Assembly (NCBI GenBank): GCA_026874595.1
Contig: CM049313.1
Coordinates: 66,220,159-66,284,158 of the forward strand
Source of the DNA: Sipunculus nudus
Taxonomy: Eukaryota > Annelida > Sipuncula > Golfingiida > Sipunculidae
DNA: 64,000 bases
Direction of reading: 5' to 3'
Positions within the stretch are counted from its first letter, which is position 1; each line of letters begins with the position of its first letter. Below the pieces are notes generated by a model that was given only the letters and a program-made list of their open reading frames with translations, searched no databases and had not been told where the DNA came from. The translations under genes and the position numbers were made by a program. Below are positions 43,751 to 54,525 of this stretch, one piece after another.

Positions 43751-44013
43751 CATGTCGACATAGTCGTTTAATCAATATATAAAGTATTTTGAATCACTTG
43801 TTGGATATGAATATTAGTAGACTGACCAAGAAAGTATTCATATATATGGGATTATATCCAAGTCGCAGGTAACTGGTGCTCCCATGTGGAGAAGATACTC
43901 TGTTCCGTTGATCTATAACACATATATAATGGAATGGCGCCATGCTGCTCACGTAATCCGGAACATATGTTGCGTTCTGATTATAAAAAAAATGGAACGA
44001 ACAATGCTGAAAA

Positions 44014-44481
44014 ATGCCCAAATTAAAATATCTTACCAGTTTTAAAACCACATATTGTACAGAAGTGTATGTTAAGAAGTTTATGACCCGACAGCAAAGA
44101 TCACTACTTGCTCAGTTTACATGTGGTATACTCCCGCCAAAAACAGAAACTGGCAGATTTCAAAACATTAAAGATGACGTTACAAAATATTGGAAACTAA
44201 AAATTGAACAAAGGGTTTGTCCTATATGTAAAATTGTTAAGTCGAAGATGAAAAACACTTCATTTTTTAATGTACTGCTTGCAATGCACTCAGAACCATT
44301 CTTTTCGATAAAGCATCTTGCAATTACGCACAATTTTCTCTTCATGATAAAACAGATCAATTGGTTTATTTTAATGAGTGGTGGTTGTAGAAGATTTTGG
44401 CTGAATACTTGGTTCGCTCTTGGAACAAGAGAAACGATTTACTTTTCTCTTAATCTTTTAGAAAATGCGGAGCGCGTATAA
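44014..44481 (+). pseudogene. LINE C-terminal domain with partial zinc knuckle
   Basis: An open frame of 155 codons: KFMTRQQRSLLAQFTCGILP, ETGRFQNIKDDV, then QRVCPICK at 44212-44232. After CPIC the frame drifts away from the expected C-x-H-F-x-C continuation (GCATCTTGCAATTACG region), so the knuckle is incomplete and the rest of the open frame is probably out of register. Confidence 0.6.
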
Positions 44482-44879
44482 TCCTATGATGTTTATTATT
44501 GTTTAAGTCTACGACTATGTATTTATCGTCTTTACACTTGAGGTGACATATAAGTCTAAGGAGGACTGGGTAACTGATTGATGTGCCTATGATTGAATTT
44601 ATATTATGTTTGTTGCATGTCACTACTACTAAAAATAATAAACTGTAAAACTGTAAACTGATACAGGGCCCAGGACTATATACACGACGCACAACAACCG
44701 TGGCACCATGTCACCTGTCAGGTAAACGGCACGTACATGTGGAGTAACCTCATTGTCCTCCGTGACGTAAAGACGAGAACTACAAAGATGGCAATATAGT
44801 CACAAGTTACGTCCCCGTGTAAACAAATGTGCTATTAATCCCCATAAAACACTAGAGCTCATTTCGGGGTTATTTAAAC

Positions 44880-45058
44880 ATTGATCACCCAAAAATTCAA
44901 TCATTCGTTCCTGATATCATTGCCGGCAATCCTAAAAACGTCATTTAAATCCGTTAATCACCTTTTAAGTGATGTTGCTAACAGCCAAGCAAACACACAA
45001 ACAAACAAACGCCACCAAAAACACGACCCCCGCCCCGCCGCTTGGCTGACAGTTAAAC
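44880..45058 (+). mobile_element. RTE-type LINE 3' tail fragment
   Basis: GATCACCCAAAAATTCAATC, TTCGTTCCTGATATCATTGC, ATTTAAATCCGTTAATCACC, GTGATGTTGCTAACAGCC, then (ACAA)n and a GCCACC-AAAAACACGACC end. The order of blocks is the generic RTE-clade 3' UTR layout; it is a more typical version than the three other copies here. Confidence 0.55.
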
Positions 45059-45064
45059 ATTACA

Positions 45065-45110
45065 GTTAATATATATATATATTTATATATATATATATAT
45101 AAATATTTAT
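45065..45110. repeat. AT-rich palindromic microsatellite
   Basis: TAATATATATATATATTTAT... (TA)n interrupted by TTT, self-complementary. Confidence 0.9.
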
Positions 45111-45282
45111 ACATAAACAAATAATATAAATATTTAAATTTATCAGAGCCGCTAGAGAAAGACCTTTCCTGTCATTCAAAAAGGTGTGAAAGTTAACAAG
45201 AAATAACAATAAAATGCATGGTAAATATATATTTAATTTGATTTACTGATTAGTATTGTTACAACTGTTGTGTTCATGTAAT

Positions 45283-45377
45283 GGTTGTTGTTATTATTGA
45301 TGTTATTATTATTATTGTTATTAGTTTATTATTATTTTTATAATTATTATCATTATTATTATTATTATTATTATTAT
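45283..45377. repeat. (TTA)n microsatellite
   Basis: Imperfect then perfect TTA trinucleotides; the associated frame encodes only L/Y runs. Confidence 0.9.
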
Positions 45378-46373
45378 AAAATAAAAATAAATATCATTCA
45401 TCACATAATGTGTATGTTATCAAACTGCATCTCGGGACAAGGTCTACTTATGCAAAACACACTACAATGCTGAGAGTCAGCATCCCTCTCTCGTTATCCG
45501 GTCCATCTACGAATCAGGTTTAGTTTACAAATAAACAATTAACTACTTTAGGTTCCGCTTAAATATTGGCAACTTAGCCCAAGCAACAGATTCTACTTCC
45601 TTATACGTCCGCTAATTTAAAATTGTTCATCTGTTTGAGTGTAATGAACTAATTATCATGTACAATACTTCAGGTGTTGGACTGAGAGGTAGCTGCCACT
45701 CAGACATTTAATATTCCCCATTCAATATTAAACACGCCACACATTTAGCTGCAACTCGCTTCAATATGCTGGAGTGTAAAGAAATGATTGCGAAAGGGTA
45801 ATAATGAAATCTTAATTTCAACTACAAAACACCAGAAGCAAGTGAGAAATTTGAAATTAGTTAATTAATGGGAAATGAGAAAACCCATCCTTGATTGTTT
45901 ATGAACTATGAAAACAGGACTTTATTTATAGGTTTTCGTATTTCAAGGACAATATTGAAATTTAACTCTTTGCTGAGAGCGTCCAAATATATTTATCCAT
46001 GGTTTTTAGTCGTTTTTAAATGGCAAAATACAAGACCTCATTACTGTAGGATATATCATTTCATGCAAGTTAATATCAGATATAATTGAAATACATTCAA
46101 TACAAGTTGGAGACAAAGTAGGAAATTATCTATTCTGCATCACTCACATCATAACACAAGACCGTAAAGTGATCCGTCCCTGTGGGTTAGTTTTTCAAAG
46201 TTTGGTCACCTTTTAAAACATCACAAACGTCTGTAACATAAGCAGTAATCAGTAATTTCTTTTTTCATGATTCAATTTCATAATTTGTCAGGCAACTCAG
46301 GTATAAAAATAACATTATTTCATACTCATTTTTCTTTCGTTGGTGATCTTTTCTTATTTTATTTTCTTTTGTT
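45378..46373. other. unassigned stretch
   Basis: Nothing recognised. Confidence 0.4.
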
Positions 46374-46562
46374 CGAGGTTACCGCCACCATTATTTGTTG
46401 TTAGAATTACTAAGTGTATGTACATTATTCTATTCCGGTTTCGGACTTCGTGACCGGGCGATATCGTTCACTTTCTCTCATTTATCCAGCCTCGGTGAAT
46501 AATGCACCTGCAGATCCTGGGTGTTTAATCGTCCCCATTGCTTTGTCATACCCCTATAAAAG
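46374..46562 (-). mobile_element. family A SINE, 3' half
   Basis: Minus strand: TATGACAAAGCAATGGGGAC, GATAAATGAGAGAAAGTGAA, GCCCGGTCACGAAGTCCG, and the end ATGGTGGCGGTAACCTCGAA. The tRNA-like head is missing, as expected for a 5'-truncated retrocopy. Confidence 0.7.
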
Positions 46563-48419
46563 TTGAATTTTTTTAAAGGTTTAAATTCAGATTTAATTAA
46601 AGTTTATTTTCAAAATTCGTGAATATTTTAATGTTTAAAAGCGTACAAAACCTACTATACCCGCGTCTGTATCAGTACAGCTCCTTTATGTCATTTATCC
46701 TACGTTCTTAATTTAGTTTTACATGCATTTTAATGTACAGTTTATCTGTCTGCAACCGCAAGGTTGCAGATGTCAAAGAGAAAGCCTAAATGTTTCAGAC
46801 CATTTTATAACTTGCGGTCTATATCGTATACTCACTGTATGGTGGTCAACAAAGGGTGTTCTCCTGTATAAAATTACATCATGAAAGGCAGGAACAATGC
46901 CACGATGGCCTTAAACGTTCTGATCTGTCGTTTATTCTGCTATCAATATCCATGAATAATCTACTGCGCTTTTAACCATGAATACTCAAGGGAAGACGCC
47001 ATAGAAGAAACGACAATCAAATATTAACGCCCTATGCTTACTGTAAGCTGTGAATACTCTTTGTTCAAGCCAGACACTTATTCAGCCCTACAGTAGGAAC
47101 AATGGTCCGCTACCCGCCTCTCTCATGCGGTTTATAATTACTAAGGTTTCATTGAAACATCTGCAAGGTACGGACCCAAAGCTCACTTGTGAATTGTTCG
47201 CATATGATAAAACTGTAAAAGCTAGAATAGTTTTATTTCATACAGGAACATTTTTGGTAACTTTTAGCTGATTACCAGAATATAAGGAGTTAAGGATTAA
47301 ATTTTCTATGATAACAAACAATTTGTAAATTTGAGATGTGTATATAAAGCAAAAATCTACAGCAAGAGGAAAAACCTTGCATGATCACAGAGATTTTATA
47401 GGACATACATGATGACTACATTTTTATTCTCTATTATACTGGTATAAACATACAGGCTGACCACACGTTAATAACTGCTAAGATCTGAAAATAAAACAAG
47501 GTCCCTCAAAAAGCATAATTAATGCAAAAATTACCATGCAACGTATTTTTTACCAAGAAATGAATATATGTAAGCAAAATTAAGCGAACAATGCAACCGA
47601 ACTTAAAGAATCAAACCTTATAATAATGAATTTATATGCAATTAATGCAATTACTATGACAAGCATATCTCTTAAGATTCAAAGACGTTTGAGCATTTTA
47701 ATTAATTAAATAAACCATACTAGTTTTTATAATCTGGGTTTTCAGTGATGACATCATGATTTATTTTACTGATTTTATTCTTATTTTGATCATCGTTCAA
47801 TTTACAGATAAAGAATCAGCTAAGTAAGAATGTAAGCAAAGCATACAAATAACGTTAAAAATGAAATGTTTTGATTATTTATTGGCTGACAAAGATTAAT
47901 GTCTCATCAAAATGAAAATAAATTTTGTAAAATATTAGAACCTTTATGAAAGACCCAGTTCGGGAAACTTCTTTAGATTCATACAATACAGAGATAAAAC
48001 AATCCTAATTCTCAGAATATAAAAACTGGTCTGATGGCTGCAGTTTGGATGATATGAAGGTAAAACTGAAACAATATTTACACACACTCCAGACTGTTAA
48101 GACCTGAAAAGATAAGATCAGATCAGGCCTAATAAACAACACAATTATTCAAGATGGGCAATCCGTGTGGTTTCTGGAATACACAATTATAAAAGAATAA
48201 TTAAAGAAAAAACCTGCAAACATATTTAATGAATGATGTGTAAATATAAGATTTTGTCACCTGTTCAGATACTCTTGCTTTACTAATTAAAAGTAAAACT
48301 GAGAGCAAACTGATTAGACCAATTCAATACCCAATGTGAAGAACCGAGGGAAACTAACCAGCTGGTGACAAAAATACGTGCATTTTCTAATGAGCCAAAA
48401 CACACGAACACGCACATTA
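46563..48419. other. unassigned AT-rich stretch
   Basis: Nothing recognised; the frame at 47050-47271 has no features. Confidence 0.4.
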
Positions 48420-48541
48420 CATCACCAGAAATGTAGATTGAGCCGCCAGGAGTATCTGTCCAGATATTGCTCAGAACAGCTGCTTGTGTTTTTAGACAGA
48501 CGGACGCCGCCGCATGGCTATAGCTTACAGGTGAGCTAAAA
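48420..48541 (+). mobile_element. pearl-like element, 3' end
   Basis: AGACAGACGGACGCCGCCGC (microsatellite remnant) followed by trailer ATGGCTATAGCTTACAGGTG and AGCTAAAAAGG, corresponding to the GCTATAGCTCAGATGAC...CAGCTGAGCTAAAAA trailers at 35102, 35445 and 39858. Confidence 0.5.
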
Positions 48542-51435
48542 AGGTTTTATACCAGTGACCACAGACACACCTCTTTTGGCAGCATTGAAAATAACATTGA
48601 ATTATACAAATGAAAGATTAACATTTAAATGTTAAATTAATGGTTATATAAAAGGATAGCTCAGTCTGCCAGAACAAAGGCGGATTCGGTCAGGTGACAA
48701 ATTTGCATGTGCATCCATTCGGAAATTTACACATCTACTATCTCTTTATATACTCGTGACTTTTGACAAAATGATAAAGGACTTCCCATCGATAAAAGGA
48801 TCGTCTTACAAAACACATAATATGATGATCTATATAACTCTGATCCTTAACAACATTTCATTAAATCAAAATGGAGTAAATCTGCTAGCAGACAAGCCAA
48901 ACTACCAAACAACCAAAACGAAAACCTAATACACCCTTAATACATGATACATAGGCCACACAACTGCTATATAGCGTTGATTTTATGTAAGTCGGTCCAT
49001 ACACAATAGTCATCTATATCAGTATAAGTTTTAAAGATCTGGGTTTACATTAAGATGTTTAATTTTTTTTGTTTAAGGGCGGCGACTATGACGTTTGATG
49101 GCAGTCTGTATTGCCTGAAAAGAAGATAACATATACAGCATAGTTTAGCGGTTTGATATGTGGAGCCTTAACAATCACAGTGACATATAAACCGTCACAG
49201 TATTCTCAGGGTAGTGATCGGGTACGAGGCAGAATGCACTTAACAAGTCAGATACGAGTCTTCAGCCGACCATGACCTGGAATCATGTCCTACGCAGTCA
49301 TTAATCTCAACATAATAGTAAACTGGATTGGTACTCTGCACCTTAATGGCACCGCTGAGATCAGACGGTCATTTCTCCCGTTAAACATAAGTAACCTTAT
49401 CACTGATAAATGCTATAACTCAGTCTCCATTAAAATGACTGACTCCGCAGGGAACAAGGTATCGACTTTCAAGGAAACTTATTAATGGAAGCAGCCCTAA
49501 TGTACAGAAGCTATCTTGTGAATACAGAATATACTGAATGCAAATCAAAATAAATAAAGATTACCAAATCTTCCTCTTTATGCTTCTTGGCATTGAAGGT
49601 CTCAATCATTTTCTGAAGCTTTTACTGATCTCTGTTTCTTTTCCTCAGAGGTGCATTTCTTTTTGCAAACTTAGGAGTGGGGGAGGCCCTGAAATAGCAA
49701 ACGGCGTAATTTGCTTGGCGGAATATCTTTCATCTTTTCTGCTGGGACGGTGATACCATATTCTATTCACCCCATGTTTTGCCAATTAAGGGAATGTCAT
49801 TTTTAATCAAAGTTACAAGTTCCCATAGGTACCCTTGATAATTTCAAGAAAAATATAATTTCCGGGTTTAATGGAATTCCATGTTGCAGAAAACGTAAAT
49901 TATATTATTAAGTACAATAATAAGAAACGACATGCGACAGTGTCGTGTCAGAAAATTATAAAAACGTATACAAGCAAAACATAACCGACTGCCCGTTTAT
50001 TATAATTTCTGAAAGAGTGCATTACACTTGTATTTAATGAAACAAGTAACACTGTCAAAATTTGGGATTAAAAGACATTGGCGGTCGCATTGTTGTAACT
50101 ATAGCCAAAATGTGTTTCAAGATCTTTTAGTTGATAATGGCAGATATATATTCGGACCATTATTAGTAACTATGCTTTAGAAGTTGCTAGTAATACATAA
50201 TAAAGTTATAGCAATTTGATTGAAAAAACGCATTTTTCTATTTTTGTTTTGCAAATTGACGTAGTTCTGCAATCTAATACTTATAAAAGGAATTCGGTTC
50301 ACGTTTGTTCGCAATGTTCTCTAAAATCGCGTTGTGTACAATATTGTGCCATACATCATTTGGAAGGTTATTATCCCCGCAGTGACAAAGGCGATATGAA
50401 AATAAATAATTTTTAATGTATACATATAATGTTGAGTCATTTTTTCCGTTTTTTTTTACCGAGCACAGCCGAACTGCCTTCGGCAATCACCGGAATGCGT
50501 GCATCGTGGTCACTTAACCTCTAACACTAAGGACTATGTGACTAACGCTTGCTTTCAATGAGGGATTTGACCCACGTGGGTGGTCAGTAAAAGAGAAAAA
50601 CACATGTTTCTCGCTTTATTAAATGGAGAGTTCAACCCAGCAGGATTAATGACAAAACCTAATTCAAGGTCCCAATTTCAGGAACAGGCCTGGGGTTGGG
50701 TGGTGGCGGGGGTTTCAGGCCTCGAAATTTGTCTGATACGATGAAAAAAGGGTGGCGGTGGTTGAAAATGGGATACGGACCCACTGCATGGAGTCCCGCT
50801 GGGTCCGCTTCTGCTACTTACGATGTATGCATATTTCTGTTTCCTGCTTCAGGAACAGTTTCCTTGTAACGTACATTTAATTAATCTTTCATGTGTCCCT
50901 CACATCAACCTATTCTTTATACGTCAAACGATAGAAACCAGTCAAATATCAACGAAACACTGTATGCCTCCGCGTTTCATTCCGGTTCGCAATGTAAACC
51001 ATCACTGACAAGGTCTTCAAGGTAAACATACCGGGTATGATTTTTGCCACGAGCACAGCGCCACAAAATAACAGTAAAAAATATTTGTACATATCGTATT
51101 CCGAGAGTATCCCTCAAGAAATCTATATTTTCTTTTAATTTTAATAATAAAAAATGAGCCAACATTCAATATCTCAGTAAATATATCTCCTAAACCCCGG
51201 TAAAAAGCCCGGTATACCAGGTTTATCAGCTAGTTCTTAATACAACTCAATCAACAACACATTTTTATAATATATGGCGTTAATATATTTGGTGACTTAT
51301 AATGGCTGTAACAAGTTTTGGACTAGCTTCTTCAAACCAAACGAAGTTTGAAACGTGTAAGACTACTATTAGTGTAACATATTTATCTTCATGTTATGAA
51401 ATCAATATCAAACGTTTAAAAATATAAAATATTTA
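48542..51435. other. unassigned stretch
   Basis: About 2.9 kb with no gene or repeat recognised. Frames of about 60-73 codons at 49285-49753 and 50216-51008 have no domain or splice context I trust. Confidence 0.45.
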
Positions 51436-51775
51436 AAAAAATCTGCATTCTAATGAATGCAAGCCTCTGCATCCCCTGTTGTGGGATGCTACCCTGAAAA
51501 GTGTGGGCATTTACCTATTCGGCCCACATTTTCAGGTTCATTCGTGCATAAATGATTGTACATTTATGAATATACCTAGATGACGTTTCTAAATCCAGAT
51601 CATGTGCCGGATCTACGCCAAAATCTAATTGATTCTTCAACTGCACATTCCCCGAACATTTCACGAGGTTTACGTTCATGATTGCGTGCGTAATGTTGTG
51701 AACAAACACACACACACATAAACACGCGCGATGAAGGGATGAAGGCATACCATCCGTAATTACTCATTTTCCACT
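51436..51775 (+). mobile_element. RTE-type LINE 3' tail or derived SINE
   Basis: GCATTCTAATGAATGCAAGC, TATTCGGCCCACATTTTCAG, TTCATTCGTGCATAAATGAT, CAGATCATGTGCCGGATCTA, GCGTGCGTAATGTTGTGAAC, a perfect CA run (51706-51717), and an end GATGAAGGCATACC. Same order as 26062-26425. Confidence 0.6.
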
Positions 51776-52976
51776 CCTTCCTCACGGTATGCCACGACGA
51801 TCGATTTAGATGGTATAGGTTCATAAACAGCCGTTACGGGTAAGAATTTATAAATTCATTTTGTTGGCACCTTATACCTAGCCTTGATTTCATGCGTCAG
51901 TTACACATTATTATCATGGCGATGGGGTAGCCATGGTAACCTTGTCTTGAATGTTATTGTCTGAAAATGTTAAGTGTCTGAACATTAAATTAACATTATA
52001 TTAACATGTCTGCTGAAGTAAAAAATTGTATGAACATATGCTTCCTTCCATTTAATATAGCATTAGTCACCTTTTCGTCGGTATAAGTATTTTCTATGTC
52101 GGCAGGTTCCGGTGTATCATCAATTTAGTTTAATTGCATTTCTTACACACTTTCCTGCTGTCATTAATCCTAATATGGGCAAAATAAACCATTTCATTCT
52201 CTTGTTTCCACACCTGGCATGTAAATTGAATTGCAAAGAGGGAGTATAAATAACATTTGAATAATATAACATATTAAAGCATATTTTATAGGGACTCATT
52301 AGGTGACGAAAAGTGTATTATTGTACATAGTATATTGTGTTATGTGAACGGATTTATGGTTAGTGTATATGAACAAACCCCGGATTTCTGGTGCAAGAGT
52401 TTTAAGTTACATCAATAGTATATTTACGTCGATCCAATTTACCAACACTCTCGGCCAATTAAGACCGGAAGTGCATTAGTACTTGAATACCTTGCTACCT
52501 GAAAATGGATGCAAGAAAATGGATACCTATACATGTACATTGTATTAAGTTTGCCGTTGTCTTATAAAGATTCATATTTTGCGTATTCCCAATATCGAAC
52601 CCGACGGCAAGTTCGGCAACTGAAAGAAAAACAATGAAACTCCTTCTTCTGTTCATGATATTGTTAGAGACTAAGTGATTTCCGTGAATCATAGACTGTG
52701 TTTAAGCACCAAGTTACGTACATGCACGATATAACCCCACATGAACACAAAGTACAAACATTTGTACTCTCAGGTATAAATTAATTCCCAATACATAAGT
52801 AAATTTCTACAAGTGAATGGAGTATAAGTATTTAGTATATATTTGTCATGGACCAGTTTGAACTCGAATTTATAATGTGTGAATTGAAATATTACCTCTG
52901 AGGCTTTCGGTTAAAACAACACTTTTACCGGGCAGTCAATGGTGACTGAACCAATGGCTGCTCTAATTAATTAATT
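51776..52976. other. unassigned stretch
   Basis: Nothing recognised. Confidence 0.4.
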
Positions 52977-53570
52977 AACGAGTGGCCCATGGGCAATGAA
53001 GCTCAGCTGAATTTGACATAGAGGCGATGAATGTTTTATGTCATGATCTACTTGAAAATATTTATTCAGGAACCTTGAACAATGGCTACCGATATAATGA
53101 ATTCCAGAATGTTCAAATTCATATTTTTTGCCCATATTACTTAGAAAATAGATAACAACGACCTTATTTAAGGCTTCCAAGAAGATTTCACCATGAACTA
53201 CCTCGCTGCTAAGTTCAAAGTTTCCACATAAACTGCTACAACTTGTGTCAATCTGACTTACAAGATGTTCTATCGTACCGATTACACATAGGTCACAGTG
53301 ACCTTATTTCGAATGGAGACATTACAATGCTGTTAGAAGTTTCTAGGTTTAACGGTTAGAGTTTGTGCTCTGTTAACGTCCAGACTGCTTCATTTGAAAC
53401 TCCCAAAAGATAGACAAAAATGCGTAATAAATAGAAAAATTATAGGTGGCACCACCAGTCTTAAGGAACTGATGAAAAGGGCAATGATCAATACGCAGGG
53501 GCAAAATCATGGCAATCGATGTGATAATTATTGACATCCTGGAGTCTTGTATATCTTTTTATAATTTTTC
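52977..53570 (+). mobile_element. pearl-like element, decayed
   Basis: Starts GAGTGGCCCATGGGCAATGA (compare 34069 and 38951), has two or three core units (ATAGGTCACAGTGACCTTAT at 53289; TTCTAGGTTTAACGGTTAGA; TGTTAACGTCCAGAC) and then the GGTGGCACCACCAGTCTTAA and GATCAATACGC...CAAAATCATGG blocks that also occur between units of the 34.1-35.4 kb insertion. Perfect palindrome AGGTCACAGTGACCT at 53290-53304. Confidence 0.65.
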
Positions 53571-53969
53571 AGGGACGCACAAACTGGGATGCACATACTC
53601 GGAGAGTACAGGTATTATTATTAGGGTAAGTTAAAGTGCTTATTTCATTATCTCAAACGAACAGTAGAAGTCAGTCAGAGCATTGTAAAAAATATTCTAT
53701 AGATTTAACACATTTAACACAAAACGGCTGTGGGTTTCTCAGCGTTAAAGCGATGTAGCAGGGTTAGCCAGAGATCGAGGTCAGATCATGCGAGCCACTC
53801 ACATAAGAAATTCATAATGGCCTGACGGGACCGGAATCCTGCAGGAAATAATTTCTCCCCCTCCCTTCCCCCACCCCCTTCCAGAGGAGACATTTTGTTC
53901 ATTTTGTACATGATAATTTGAAAATTTCCATTTCAAATTGCTTTTCAAGAGTAATTGTATAAGACAGGG

Positions 53970-54095
53970 ATTCTGACTTGGACTCGAGTTTCAAATGATA
54001 TATGGACTCGAATAAGGTAGACTTAGACATGAATCTCGAGGACTCGGATTTGAACTCAGACTCGGATGGTTCGGACTTGACTACATTACTGCAGC
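53970..54095 (+). repeat. GACTCGG/GACTTGG-type dispersed repeat
   Basis: GACTTGGACTCGAGTTTCAA, ATATGGACTCGAATAAGGTA, GGACTCGGATTTGAACTCAG and the end GGACTTGACTACATTACTGC match 27825-27980 in order. Confidence 0.55.
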
Positions 54096-54159
54096 CATCA
54101 TTCGTCGTCAGTCGTCTGTATAGGATATTAAGGGAACGCGATAACTGTTGAAGGGCCCT

Positions 54160-54525
54160 TTATTTGTTTCATGAAATTTAAAACGCAATTTGTTCCTACA
54201 AAATTCTCGGACGAGTTCGAAAACTGATGACCTTGACCATAAACTACGAGGTTAAATCTGCCGAAATGTAAAATTTTTGTGAACCCCATAACTTTGAAGT
54301 TTTGTATATTTTGTCCACGCATTTTACACACGAGTTTTTTTTCAACCATGTTCTTGGAGGGACTAGTGAACTTGACCTTCAATATCAGATATGCCATACT
54401 GTAAAATCAATGTGAACCCCATAAATGGTGAAGTATTACAGATTTTGTCCTCACATTTTACCAAGAACTTGTTTCAATCAAATTCACGGACAAGTTCAAA
54501 AACTTCAAGGTCAAATCTGGGGATT
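54160..54525. repeat. degenerate tandem repeat, unit about 135-140 bp
   Basis: GTGAACCCCATAA recurs at 54279 and 54412; CGGACGAGTTC-AAAAACT / CGGACAAGTTCAAAAACTTC recur at about 54208 and 54488; TGACCTTGACC and GAACTTGACCTTC lie between. About two and a half units. AGGTCA half-sites are again present. Confidence 0.55.

Larger units (their letters stand above)
41246..44660 (+). mobile_element. decayed non-LTR retrotransposon (second type)
   Basis: A 5' piece (41340-41490) encodes the endonuclease start GSLAIASWNVNGWIDYVNLL. The next 1 kb (about 41500-42540) is not recognised and may include insertions or deletions, including an open frame at 42110-42343 without known domain. Reverse transcriptase follows (about 42540-43750), then a C-terminal region with a CPIC zinc-binding remnant (44014-44481) and a 3' UTR ending near AATAAACTGTAAAACTGTAA (44637-44656). 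It differs from the element at 13-16 kb in all recognisable motifs. Confidence 0.7.
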
